A stretch of DNA of 64,000 nt. Origin: Prochlorococcus marinus str. MIT 9401. GTDB lineage: Bacteria; Cyanobacteriota; Cyanobacteriia; PCC-6307; Cyanobiaceae. The DNA lies in contig NZ_JNAR01000006.1 in NCBI RefSeq assembly GCF_000760095.1, forward strand, positions 1-64,000, in the 5' to 3' direction. Shown one piece after another: positions 39,827-47,751 of this stretch (position 1 is the stretch's first letter; the number at the start of each line of letters is the position of its first letter). The position numbers and the translations under genes were made by a program. The notes beneath the pieces were generated by a model. That model was given only the letters and a program-made list of their open reading frames with translations. It made no database searches and was not told the origin of the DNA.

Positions 39827-41179
39827 TTAATTCACAATTTTTTTAATTTCTGAAATAAGTTTGTTTGTTATTTCACTAGATAAAGAATCAACCTTGTGCT
39901 GATGTTTCGCCTCTACCAGTACTCTCATTATGGGTTCTGTTCCGCTAGGCCTAATGTAAATTCTGCAATTATCGGAATACATAACCTGCAAATTTTCAAT
40001 AGTTTGATCAATTAGCCCTTTAGCTTTGGAATTAATTTTATTAATATTAAAATTTAAATTAATGTTGGTTAGCTTCTGTGGAAAAGGCTCGAAACTACTT
40101 TTAAGCCAGTCTTTTAAAGTAATATTTTTCGTTTTGCAATATTTAGAAATCTGAAGAGCAGTTAATATCCCATCTCCAGAAAAGTTATTAATTTTTGAAA
40201 GTATATGACCTGATTGTTCACCCCCTAAATCAGCATTTTCTCCCTTAATTGCATCATGAACGTATTTATCTCCTACATCAGTTCTATAAAGAATCCCACC
40301 AATTTTGTTCCAGGCCTTTTCAAAACCTAAATTAGCCATTTGAGTAGATATTAGTAAATTATTAGTGAGATTCTTTTGCTCCATAAGTTCCCTACCCCAT
40401 AAAAAAAGTATATGATCTCCATCTAATACATTGCCCATTGAATCTACACCGATTACCCTATCAGCATCGCCATCGAAGCTAAATCCCATATCTGAAGGAT
40501 TCTCTTTTAATGCTTTTTTTAATGGTTCAAGGTTAGTAGAACCGCAATTCATATTAATTTTTAAACCATTCTTAGAGTTATTGATAACACTAACATCAGC
40601 GCCAAGATTCTGAAAAATTTGTTTTGCGCAGGTTGACGCTGATCCATAGCATGTGTCTAATATTATTTTCATCCCAGTTAAATCCACCCCTCCCATTGTT
40701 TTAGTTAAGCTTTGCCAATAAATATCAATAAGCTCTTTATTGTCTTTTAGAAAGATATCTTTTGAGGGATCTGACAAATTGTGATTTGAATCTTCAATTA
40801 ATTTTTGAATTTTATTTTCAAAAGTTTTGCCAATTTTTTGACCATTATGATCAAAAATCTTTATTCCATTATATTCGGGCGGATTATGACTAGCAGAGAT
40901 CATTATCCCGCTACTTAATTTTTCTTTTCTAATCAAAAAAGGGATTGCTGGGGTGGGGCAGATTCCAAGACTTATAAATTTTTTGCCACTTGCAATAATA
41001 CCTTTTATTGTTGCCTTAAGCAGAATATCTCCACTAATCCTGGTATCTCTTCCAATTAATATTGGATTAGTATTTTCTAATAACAAACCTAGAGCATATC
41101 CAACTTTATATGCTAAAGAAACAGTTATGTCTTCATTAAATTTTCCTCTTATTCCATCAGTTCCAAAGATTGATTGCAT
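39827..41179 (-). CDS. glmM: Phosphoglucosamine mutase
   Basis: It converts glucosamine-6-phosphate to glucosamine-1-phosphate for peptidoglycan and lipopolysaccharide. The 450-residue sequence begins [14 protein letters not shown]. The phosphoserine loop is [14 protein letters not shown] near residue 100, the metal loop [11 protein letters not shown], the sugar loop GGEQSGHIL and the phosphate loop [16 protein letters not shown]. Confidence 0.96.
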   Translation of the reverse strand: MQSIFGTDGIRGKFNEDITVSLAYKVGYALGLLLENTNPILIGRDTRISGDILLKATIKGIIASGKKFISLGICPTPAIPFLIRKEKLSSGIMISASHNPPEYNGIKIFDHNGQKIGKTFENKIQKLIEDSNHNLSDPSKDIFLKDNKELIDIYWQSLTKTMGGVDLTGMKIILDTCYGSASTCAKQIFQNLGADVSVINNSKNGLKINMNCGSTNLEPLKKALKENPSDMGFSFDGDADRVIGVDSMGNVLDGDHILFLWGRELMEQKNLTNNLLISTQMANLGFEKAWNKIGGILYRTDVGDKYVHDAIKGENADLGGEQSGHILSKINNFSGDGILTALQISKYCKTKNITLKDWLKSSFEPFPQKLTNINLNFNINKINSKAKGLIDQTIENLQVMYSDNCRIYIRPSGTEPIMRVLVEAKHQHKVDSLSSEITNKLISEIKKIVN

Positions 41180-41314
41180 AATAAGATTTTAGAAATAAAT
41201 ATAATTTTCATATTATTTTAAGCTTATCTTATCAGTTGATTAAAAGGTAAAAGGTTACTCCTCCCTTTATTTGTTTAACTTATTTAAAATATACTAATAC
41301 AGTAATTATCAATA

Positions 41315-41860
41315 ATGCAATCTGAGAATTTAGAACCACTTTTGAATAAAAACTTAAGAGCAATAATAGTTTTCTTAATTGCTGTTTTGGTTGTTAGTTT
41401 GATTTTGTTTAGAAATGTTTTTTTTCAAGGAACTTATCTTCTTAAGAGTTTTGGAGAATCATCTGTTGATCCTGAAATAGCTTTTAAAAACAATAAACCT
41501 ACTTTTCTTGAATTTTATGCTGACTGGTGCGAAGTTTGCAAAGAAATGGCGCCAAAAGTATCCTCATTAAAAGAGGAATACGAAAAAGACGTTAATTTTG
41601 TTTTTTTGAATGTTGATAATCAAAAATGGAATAATTACATTCGTAAATTTGAAGTAAATGGGATTCCTCAAGTAAATCTTTTTGATAGAAAAGGTAATTT
41701 AGTATCTACTCTTGTAGGAAAACAAGAAGAATTAAAAATAAAAGAATATATTGATCAACTAGAGAGAGAAACAAAAACTCATGAAGAAATTATTAATTCT
41801 GAGTTTTCAGTAATTACAAAAAATAAAAATAATAATGTTAGTCCTCGCAGTCATGGTTGA
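41315..41860 (+). CDS. txlA: Membrane-anchored thioredoxin-like protein (TxlA/HCF164-like)
   Basis: 181 residues: one N-terminal transmembrane helix (about 18-36) then a thioredoxin fold with FLEFYADWCEVCKEMAPKV at about 62-80 and the cis-Pro loop NGIPQVNLFDRKG. The active site is WCEVC, the HCF164/TxlA type, not WCGPC. Relatives face the thylakoid lumen or periplasm and pass reductant to cytochrome b6f assembly. The last 30 residues are polar. It is convergent with thyX (3-bp gap). Confidence 0.87.
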   Translation: MQSENLEPLLNKNLRAIIVFLIAVLVVSLILFRNVFFQGTYLLKSFGESSVDPEIAFKNNKPTFLEFYADWCEVCKEMAPKVSSLKEEYEKDVNFVFLNVDNQKWNNYIRKFEVNGIPQVNLFDRKGNLVSTLVGKQEELKIKEYIDQLERETKTHEEIINSEFSVITKNKNNNVSPRSHG

Positions 41861-41863
41861 AGT

Positions 41864-42496
41864 TTACCAATCTAGCGACTTCGATACTATCGGAAAACTT
41901 TTTTTAAAAATAGACTTGCAATTTTCAGCTATCCTCTTGTGTTCTACCTGAGTACCATGAGCTGTCCTTAAATTAATATAATGTATCCATGATCTGCATG
42001 ATCCAGACATGTATATTCTTGTTGGAGTTGCTAGTGGCAATATGAATCTCGCACATTCTTTAGCTATTCCTTCAGAAAGTAAATCTTCATATAATTCTAA
42101 AGAAGCTTTAAAATGTGAAGCAATTTTTGTATTGAATCTTTGTTTCAATTCATCAGGAAGATCAGGAATAGAATTTTGCCTATTTTTAAAATCTTGTCTT
42201 CTTAACTCGGGTAAAGGAATATTCCCTAATTGTGTGCTATCTGCATATCTTTGTGAAAATTCTTGGAAAGTAAATGATCTATGTCTTAGTATTTGCGCTG
42301 CAATTCCTCTGTTGGTTTCTATTTGTAATGTCATAAATGATTGTTCAAATACACTCCAATGTTCATTTTTAATGCAATAACTCAATAGTTTTGAATAATC
42401 TTCATTTTTCTGATTTTTTGGATTGCTAACTCTTGCAATGTAAGCCATTGTTTTTTCTGCTTCAGGAGTTAGTGAAATCAGTTCAACTTTACTCAT
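41864..42496 (-). CDS. thyX: Flavin-dependent thymidylate synthase
   Basis: ThyX makes dTMP with methylenetetrahydrofolate, FAD and NADPH. The family signature RHRSFTFQEFSQRY is at about residues 70-83, with the second conserved block FILPLATPTRIYMSGSCRSW near 150. The 210 residues match the family. It is followed upstream by dcd (1-bp gap) and the cobO-like gene, forming a tight three-gene run with two nucleotide enzymes for dTMP supply. Confidence 0.96.
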   Translation of the reverse strand: MSKVELISLTPEAEKTMAYIARVSNPKNQKNEDYSKLLSYCIKNEHWSVFEQSFMTLQIETNRGIAAQILRHRSFTFQEFSQRYADSTQLGNIPLPELRRQDFKNRQNSIPDLPDELKQRFNTKIASHFKASLELYEDLLSEGIAKECARFILPLATPTRIYMSGSCRSWIHYINLRTAHGTQVEHKRIAENCKSIFKKSFPIVSKSLDW

Positions 42497-42497
42497 T

Positions 42498-43091
42498 TCA
42501 AATCTTTGCTAGAGTCACTCTTTCTGGTTGATTTTGATATTTACCTCTTCTGTCTTCGTAAGTTGTAGAGCAAGGATCACCTTCAAAAAAGAGAAGTTGA
42601 CATATACCCTCATTTGCATAGATTCTGCAATCTGCGCCTGAACTGTTACTAAACTCTAATGTTAAATGACCTTCCCAACCCGCTTCTGCAGGAGTTGTAT
42701 TAACTATTATTCCTAGTCTGGCGTAAGTACTTTTTCCTATGCAAATCACAGTTATATTTTCAGGTACTTTCATTTTTTCTAGAGCAACACCTAAACCATA
42801 GGAGTGAGCAGGAAGAATAAAAAAGTCCCCATCTTCATCATGGTGAAGTGCAGTTTTTTCTAAATTATTAGAATTAAACTTTTTGGGATTCATTACAGTT
42901 CCTGGTATATGTCTAAAAATTAGGAATTCTTTTGATGAAAGTCTTAAATCATAGCCATAAGATGAACATCCATAACTTAAAACTGGCTTTTTTTGGTTAT
43001 TAGGATCGAGATGTCTCACCAAATTTGATTGGAAGGGGTTTATCATTCCCTCAGATGCTTTTTGATTTATCCAGAGATCATTTTTAAGCAT
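42498..43091 (-). CDS. dcd: dCTP deaminase
   Basis: It deaminates dCTP to dUTP, feeding dTMP synthesis by thyX immediately downstream. The 197 residues show YGCSSYGYDLRLS, GVALEKMKVPENI, the STYARLGIIVNTTPAEAGWE block with its catalytic Glu, and TLEFSN. It ends one base before thyX and begins 4 bp after the cobO-like gene. Confidence 0.95.
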   Translation of the reverse strand: MLKNDLWINQKASEGMINPFQSNLVRHLDPNNQKKPVLSYGCSSYGYDLRLSSKEFLIFRHIPGTVMNPKKFNSNNLEKTALHHDEDGDFFILPAHSYGLGVALEKMKVPENITVICIGKSTYARLGIIVNTTPAEAGWEGHLTLEFSNSSGADCRIYANEGICQLLFFEGDPCSTTYEDRRGKYQNQPERVTLAKI

Positions 43092-43095
43092 TGTT

Positions 43096-43677
43096 TTATG
43101 AGCGGAGTTCGGTAATTTGGTTAGCCATTAATAATAAATCTTTAGGAATATCTGTACCAGTAAGGATTACATCTCCTGATATAAATCGGTTTTCAAGTGT
43201 TGAAATCAAATCATCTTTATCGATTATCTTCATCTCTACAGCAAGAAAAATTTCATCAAGTATGATCTGATCGTTTTCACCAGAAAGTAATTCTTTTTTG
43301 CAAAAATTCCACAATTCATATGTAGATTCATGAATAGATTTTTTTAAATTTTCATCATTATCAATTTCTTCAGAATTATATTGATCAAAGGAATTTGATG
43401 ATCTTAGCCAAGTTAAATTACCACAAAGCTTTACTGCATTAGAAATTCCTTGTTTAACTCCTCCTTTCATGAATTGCACTAAAAGCACTTTCCTTCCAAG
43501 AGCAGCATTTCTTAGAGAGTCTCTAATAATAGGGGAATAACTTCCTCGATAAGAAGATTGATAAATTTGAATTTGCCCATTTTGTGTAAACTTTTTTGAA
43601 CTTATTTTGTTAGCAGTACTAATATTGACAACGTCATAATTTGTTTCTGAAAAACTATTAGTTGAACTAATTAGCAT
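43096..43677 (-). CDS. CobO/BtuR-like corrinoid adenosyltransferase homologue without Walker A
   Basis: The 193-residue protein aligns by eye with cob(I)alamin adenosyltransferases: GRKVLLVQFMKGGVKQG, then QIILDEIFLAVEMKII (Walker B-like) and DVILTGTDIPKDLLLMANQITEL. Where real CobO has GDGKGKTTAA, this protein has SYRGSYSPIIRDSLRNAAL, so the ATP-binding P-loop is missing. Adenosyltransfer is therefore doubtful. It leads a cobO-like-dcd-thyX run and is divergent from ntcA, with a perfect inverted repeat in the gap. Confidence 0.8.
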   Translation of the reverse strand: MLISSTNSFSETNYDVVNISTANKISSKKFTQNGQIQIYQSSYRGSYSPIIRDSLRNAALGRKVLLVQFMKGGVKQGISNAVKLCGNLTWLRSSNSFDQYNSEEIDNDENLKKSIHESTYELWNFCKKELLSGENDQIILDEIFLAVEMKIIDKDDLISTLENRFISGDVILTGTDIPKDLLLMANQITELRS

Positions 43678-43694
43678 TATCTTAGATTTCTTTT

Positions 43695-43735
43695 CTATAT
43701 GCAGTATAAATAGAATTCAATTACGCTGCATATAG
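43695..43735. repeat. Perfect 10-bp inverted repeat, candidate operator or hairpin
   Basis: CTATATGCAG (43695-43704) and its exact reverse complement CTGCATATAG (43726-43735) flank a 21-base AT-rich spacer containing TATAAAT. The arms are 31 bp centre to centre, about three helical turns. The repeat starts 18 bp upstream of the cobO-like start codon. Confidence 0.6.
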
Positions 43736-43816
43736 TGTAATTTTACTTAAAAAAGTGTTGAAAAAGTTGAAACTATACGAAAGAAGCATGGGAATAAATT
43801 AAGAAGTATTGGAAAT

Positions 43817-43859
43817 TGTTACTGTTGATACAAGATATTTTAAGCCGTCTTCTTAAATT
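43817..43859 (+). promoter_or_regulatory. NtcA-activated class II promoter of ntcA
   Basis: TGTT-N8-TACA at 43817-43832 matches the NtcA consensus TGTA-N8-TACA with one difference. Exactly 22 bases after the TAC comes TAAATT (43854-43859), a TAnnnT -10 element. This is the textbook class II NtcA arrangement and implies positive autoregulation, with transcription starting near 43866. Confidence 0.78.
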
Positions 43860-43880
43860 TTTTTAATAATCAAGATATTT

Positions 43881-44615
43881 ATGATACCTTCTTCTCGGGG
43901 ATTCAACCGCTTTACTGCGCAACAGTCCAGACAAACTAAAATTAACTCCGTTGGAGAACGTTTCCCAATAAATAGGACCTTAATGGAAGTCATTAAGGGT
44001 TTAGAGGGCGCGAGTACAGAAATGGTTGAGAGATCTAAAACAATATTTTTCCCTGGAGATCCTGCAGAGAGGGTCTATTTGATAAGGAGAGGAGCAGTAA
44101 GGTTATCAAGAGTTTATGAGTCAGGTGAAGAAATAACCGTTGCTCTTTTGAGAGAGAATAGTCTCTTTGGTGTTTTATCTCTTTTAACTGGTCATAGATC
44201 TGATCGTTTTTATCATTCCATAGCTTTCACAAGAGTTGAAATGATAACAGCACCTGCCAACTCTGTCTTAAAAGCAATAGAAGAAGATGCATCAGTTGGC
44301 TTATTATTGTTGCAAGGTCTTTCAAGTAGGATTCTTCAAACAGAAACCATGATTGAAACTTTGACTCATAGAGATATGTCTTCTCGTTTAGTAAGCTTTT
44401 TAATGGTTCTTTGTAGAGACTTTGGAGTGGCTAGTGAAAAAGGAATCACAATAGATTTGAGGCTTTCACATCAAGCAATAGCTGAAGCTATTGGTTCAAC
44501 AAGAGTAACGATTACAAGATTGTTGGGCGATTTAAAGGATTCTGGGCTTCTTACTATTGAAAGAAAAAAGATTACAGTATTTGACCCAATAGCTCTTGCA
44601 AAAAGATTTAATTGA
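43881..44615 (+). CDS. ntcA: Global nitrogen regulator NtcA
   Basis: A CRP-family activator that responds to 2-oxoglutarate and PipX. The 244-residue form has an N-terminal extension of about 20 residues, the cyclic-nucleotide-type beta barrel ([40 protein letters not shown]), the dimer helix, and a C-terminal helix-turn-helix [20 protein letters not shown]. The DNA-recognition helix is intact. It probably activates its own promoter and amt1 in this window. Confidence 0.97.
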   Translation: MIPSSRGFNRFTAQQSRQTKINSVGERFPINRTLMEVIKGLEGASTEMVERSKTIFFPGDPAERVYLIRRGAVRLSRVYESGEEITVALLRENSLFGVLSLLTGHRSDRFYHSIAFTRVEMITAPANSVLKAIEEDASVGLLLLQGLSSRILQTETMIETLTHRDMSSRLVSFLMVLCRDFGVASEKGITIDLRLSHQAIAEAIGSTRVTITRLLGDLKDSGLLTIERKKITVFDPIALAKRFN

Positions 44616-44636
44616 TTCATCATTCATTATGATGTA

Positions 44637-45614
44637 TTGAGTATATGTAATAGTGTGGCCTGGGTTCTAATTATTTTCTTAATATTACTTGGAGGATTAA
44701 TTGCACCATTTGGGGATTTACTTGGCACAAAGATTGGTAAAGCAAGATTTAGTATCTTAAAATTAAGACCAAAGAAAACAGCCACAATAGTAACGATAAT
44801 AACTGGAGGCTTTATTAGTGCAACATCTATAGGACTATTGCTTTTAGTTAGTGAAGAATTTAGGCAGAGACTTTTTGTAGATATTCCTTTTTTACAAAAA
44901 ACATTGGATGAAAGTAAAAAAGCGCTTGTTCCTTTGCAAGAAGAAAGGCAAAAGCTTGAAAATAAGATTAATAAAAAGGAAAGGGAATTAAATAAACTTA
45001 AAGGCGATATTAAAGACTTTAGAAGTGGAAATGTAGTTCTTAAAAGAGGCCAAACTTTATTTATTGCAGAGTTATCTTCTAATCCAAATATAAAATTAGA
45101 TCTTGGGAAAATTTATAAAAGTGCAGATAAATTTGTTCAAAAAATTGTAATCCCTAGTAAAAAAGAGGTAAAAAATATTCTTTTGTGGAGACCTAGTGAT
45201 ATTTCTGAAATTGAAGGCATAACATCAAAAGGCGGGAATTGGATCTTATTGATTAAATCAGCGACTAATGTTTTGAAAGGAGATAATTTTGTTTTTGTAT
45301 ACCCAGAATTGCTGCAAAATAAAATCATTGTAAAAAGAGGGGAAGTTATCACAAGTGAAATTCTTGAAAAAAAAGATCTTGATTATAAAAATATCAATTC
45401 AAAAATAAAAACTTTGATGAGAAAAACCAGAGATAAAATTCAGTTAAGGGGCTCAATTGTCAACGAAATTACTACAAGAGGTGACTTCATAAAAAAACTT
45501 AGAGATTCGTTGGAGTTGAATCAAAATAATGAATATAGATTAGAGATTGTTTCTTTAAAAGATAGTAAAACTGCAGACCCAATAATAGTTGCATTGAATA
45601 TTATTAAATTATAG
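44637..45614 (+). CDS. DUF3084 membrane-anchored coiled-coil protein
   Basis: 325 residues: two N-terminal transmembrane helices (about 8-28 and 51-72) separated by DLLGTKIGKARFSILKLRPK, then a charged coiled coil (about 90-130) and a soluble domain. It matches the cyanobacterial DUF3084 family, whose role is not established. The start is given as TTG at 44637; a GTG six codons later is an alternative. It follows ntcA by 21 bp and precedes the RuvC-like gene by 6 bp. Confidence 0.83.
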   Translation: MSICNSVAWVLIIFLILLGGLIAPFGDLLGTKIGKARFSILKLRPKKTATIVTIITGGFISATSIGLLLLVSEEFRQRLFVDIPFLQKTLDESKKALVPLQEERQKLENKINKKERELNKLKGDIKDFRSGNVVLKRGQTLFIAELSSNPNIKLDLGKIYKSADKFVQKIVIPSKKEVKNILLWRPSDISEIEGITSKGGNWILLIKSATNVLKGDNFVFVYPELLQNKIIVKRGEVITSEILEKKDLDYKNINSKIKTLMRKTRDKIQLRGSIVNEITTRGDFIKKLRDSLELNQNNEYRLEIVSLKDSKTADPIIVALNIIKL

Positions 45615-45620
45615 TTTTCT

Positions 45621-46058
45621 ATGTTTAAATTAGTATCTATCGATCCTGGTAAAAGTAAATGTGGTTTAGTTTTAGCTGAAATAAGTGAAAAAATAGTTTA
45701 TAAAGCAATTATTCTTAAAAGTGAAATCGTTGAAGACTATGTCAGAAATTTAAATACTGTTGAAGATATATCAAAAATTATTATTGGTAATGGTACAACC
45801 AGTAAAGAGGTAAGAGAAAAACTGGATTTTTTTAAAAAAGAAATAATAATTTTCGAAGAAAAAAATACTACTTTTAGAGCTAAAGCAAGATATTTTGAAC
45901 TATTTCCTATAAGTGGTTTTAAGTTTTTAATTCCTCGAGAGGTTTTTATTCTTAATAAAAATCTTGATGCCATATCAGCACTAATAATCCTAGAAGATTA
46001 TTGCAATATGAAATTTACTTTGAATCAAAATCTAGATTTTAAAACTTGGCTGAAATAG
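45621..46058 (+). CDS. RuvC-like RNase H-fold protein
   Basis: 145 residues. The N-terminal LVSIDPGKSKCGLVLAE carries the first catalytic Asp of RuvC/YqgF proteins. IIIGNGTTSKEV, the Glu-containing IIFEEKNTTFRAKARYF and the Asp in NLDAISALIILEDY complete a D-E-D set. It could be a Holliday-junction or RNA-processing nuclease; no direct assignment is possible. It follows DUF3084 by 6 bp and its end overlaps the convergent DUF3146 gene by 20 bp. Confidence 0.75.
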   Translation: MFKLVSIDPGKSKCGLVLAEISEKIVYKAIILKSEIVEDYVRNLNTVEDISKIIIGNGTTSKEVREKLDFFKKEIIIFEEKNTTFRAKARYFELFPISGFKFLIPREVFILNKNLDAISALIILEDYCNMKFTLNQNLDFKTWLK

Positions 46059-46296
46059 TGAACTTATATTCATTACCTGCCTCTAGTGCATAATCTTTTT
46101 TTAATAAAAATCTTAATAAGGCATCTTCAATTAATGCTCTTCCCAAAGGAGGATCAACTAATAATAAACCTTTATTGAAAGACCATGTAAAAGTCCACCT
46201 AAATTGACTAGCTTCTACAACCCCTTTAATGTGCTTTTTTGAGAAGCTATATTCTTTAATACTAAGATTGACTGTCGTTTCTGGTTTTGATCGCAA
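46039..46296 (-). CDS. DUF3146 family protein
   Basis: 85 residues, soluble, beta-rich. SQFRWTFTWSFNKGLLLVDP then LGRALIEDALLRFLLKKDY and a C-terminal KFTISAKF match the small cyanobacterial family I recall as DUF3146. The start is TTG at 46294-46296. It directly follows pth (3-bp gap) and overlaps the convergent RuvC-like gene at its 3' end. Confidence 0.78.
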   Translation of the reverse strand: MRSKPETTVNLSIKEYSFSKKHIKGVVEASQFRWTFTWSFNKGLLLVDPPLGRALIEDALLRFLLKKDYALEAGNEYKFTISAKF

Positions 46297-46299
46297 TTT

Positions 46300-46902
46300 T
46301 TAAATTTGATTTTTATGAAAAGAATTTAATTCGTTTATTATAAATTCTTCTTTTTTAGTATTTAATTGTTCGAGGGATTCTATTACTCTCTGATAAACTT
46401 TATCCAATATTGTTTTCTCATCTAAAGAAATATTTCCTAGTACGTGTGAAATAGTATTAAATTTATTTTTTCCATTAAATGATAAAGGGGATCCAATACC
46501 AATTCTTATTCTATTAAAATTTTGAGTTTGCAATTTTTCAATGATGCTTTTCAGCCCATTATGTCCTCCTGAGCTTCCTTTTTTTCTAAATCTTATTTTT
46601 CCAAGGGGAAGATCTTTATCATCTACAATTATAAAAATTTGATCTAAAGTAATTTTGTACCAATCTACTATTGCTCTGACAGCATCACCACTATTATTCA
46701 TGAACGTATTTGGTAAAAATAATCTGTAAGTGTAATTATCGATTTTGAATTCTGAATAGTAACTTTTAAGTTTCTCCTTTAATAAAAAATTTGAATTATA
46801 TTTCAAGGAGAGGTTTTCAAGAAGCAAAAAACCTACATTATGCCTATTTTCAGAATATTTTTTACCAGGATTACCCAACCCTACTAGATATATTTCATTC
46901 AT
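46300..46902 (-). CDS. pth: Peptidyl-tRNA hydrolase
   Basis: It recycles peptidyl-tRNA that drops off ribosomes. The 200 residues begin YLVGLGNPGKKYSENRHNVGF, which includes the catalytic His. PNTFMNNSGDAV, VDDKDLPLGKIRFRKKGSSGGHNGL and RIRIGIGSP complete the family signatures. ATG start. It pairs with the DUF3146 gene. Confidence 0.96.
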   Translation of the reverse strand: MNEIYLVGLGNPGKKYSENRHNVGFLLLENLSLKYNSNFLLKEKLKSYYSEFKIDNYTYRLFLPNTFMNNSGDAVRAIVDWYKITLDQIFIIVDDKDLPLGKIRFRKKGSSGGHNGLKSIIEKLQTQNFNRIRIGIGSPLSFNGKNKFNTISHVLGNISLDEKTILDKVYQRVIESLEQLNTKKEEFIINELNSFHKNQI

Positions 46903-47045
46903 AATGTATTACTAAATCTCTTTTCATAGAGAATTATATATATTCATATAAACTATAACTAAGTAAATTAATACGAAAACTCTAAAAGAAGTCTACATAT
47001 CAGTATTCAGATGAATAAGATAACCCTTTGAAAGTTTTTATAAAT

Positions 47046-47246
47046 TTAGTTTCCGTTCCAATCTACTGAGAAACCTTGTAATAGTAATGACTGGTTATAA
47101 ATTTGTAGGAGAATAACTAGAAAAACAAGAAGTAGTAACCCTATGACTGTCATCACAGGAACTGCTCCCCAACCAGGCACAACTTTTCCTTGACCTGAAT
47201 TGCCAATTGCTTTTAAAAGAGTTCCTAACGCTGTTTTTTGACCCAT
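47046..47246 (-). CDS. psbH: Photosystem II phosphoprotein-family subunit PsbH
   Basis: A 66-residue single-span photosystem II subunit. It shows the conserved [21 protein letters not shown] stromal segment and [20 protein letters not shown] transmembrane helix. It is divergent from psbN with an 80-bp shared promoter gap. ATG start. Confidence 0.97.
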   Translation of the reverse strand: MGQKTALGTLLKAIGNSGQGKVVPGWGAVPVMTVIGLLLLVFLVILLQIYNQSLLLQGFSVDWNGN

Positions 47247-47326
47247 GTTGAATTCACAAAATCGAATATTATTTCGCTATTGTATAAGAACTTATACATA
47301 AATTGTTTACAAACTTAGCAAAATTG

Positions 47327-47479
47327 ATGCAAACTTTATCATCCGCGCCTGATCCTGCAGTTTCCATAGCAGTTACCATTCTGGCATTACTTCTAGCTTT
47401 AACCGGATTTGGGCTTTGGACTGCATTTGGACCAAAAGCTGCAAAGCTAACAGATCCTTGGGATGATCATGATGATTAA
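47327..47479 (+). CDS. psbN: Photosystem II assembly protein PsbN
   Basis: A 50-residue protein starting at ATG 47327: after MQTLSSAPDPAVSIAVTILA comes one transmembrane helix, then TGFGLWTAFGPKAAKLTDPW and an acidic tail. PsbN is needed for photosystem II assembly or repair and is not a stable subunit. It is divergent from psbH, as in other cyanobacteria, and 121 bp upstream of psbI. Confidence 0.96.
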   Translation: MQTLSSAPDPAVSIAVTILALLLALTGFGLWTAFGPKAAKLTDPWDDHDD

Positions 47480-47600
47480 CTCTTAAAAAAATTATAAATT
47501 AAAGTATTTCAAAATTTTCCAAAAATACAAAAAGTAAACCTTTTCCCATAAATTAAATATAAATTTAATAAGATATAAATCTGTTAGCACACGTTATCTC

Positions 47601-47729
47601 ATGCTTGCTTTAAAAATCTCTGTCTACACTATCGTATTTTTCTTTGTTGGGATCTTCCTCTTTGGTTTCTTAGCGAGTGATCCAACTAGAACTCCCAATA
47701 GAAAAGATTTAGAGAGTCCACAAGATTAA
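47601..47729 (+). CDS. psbI: Photosystem II subunit PsbI
   Basis: A 42-residue core subunit that contacts D1. It starts [20 protein letters not shown] with one transmembrane helix and continues [20 protein letters not shown]. Full length. The next gene starts 22 bp after its stop. Confidence 0.97.
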
Positions 47730-47751
47730 TTTTTACTAAATTTTCACTACT

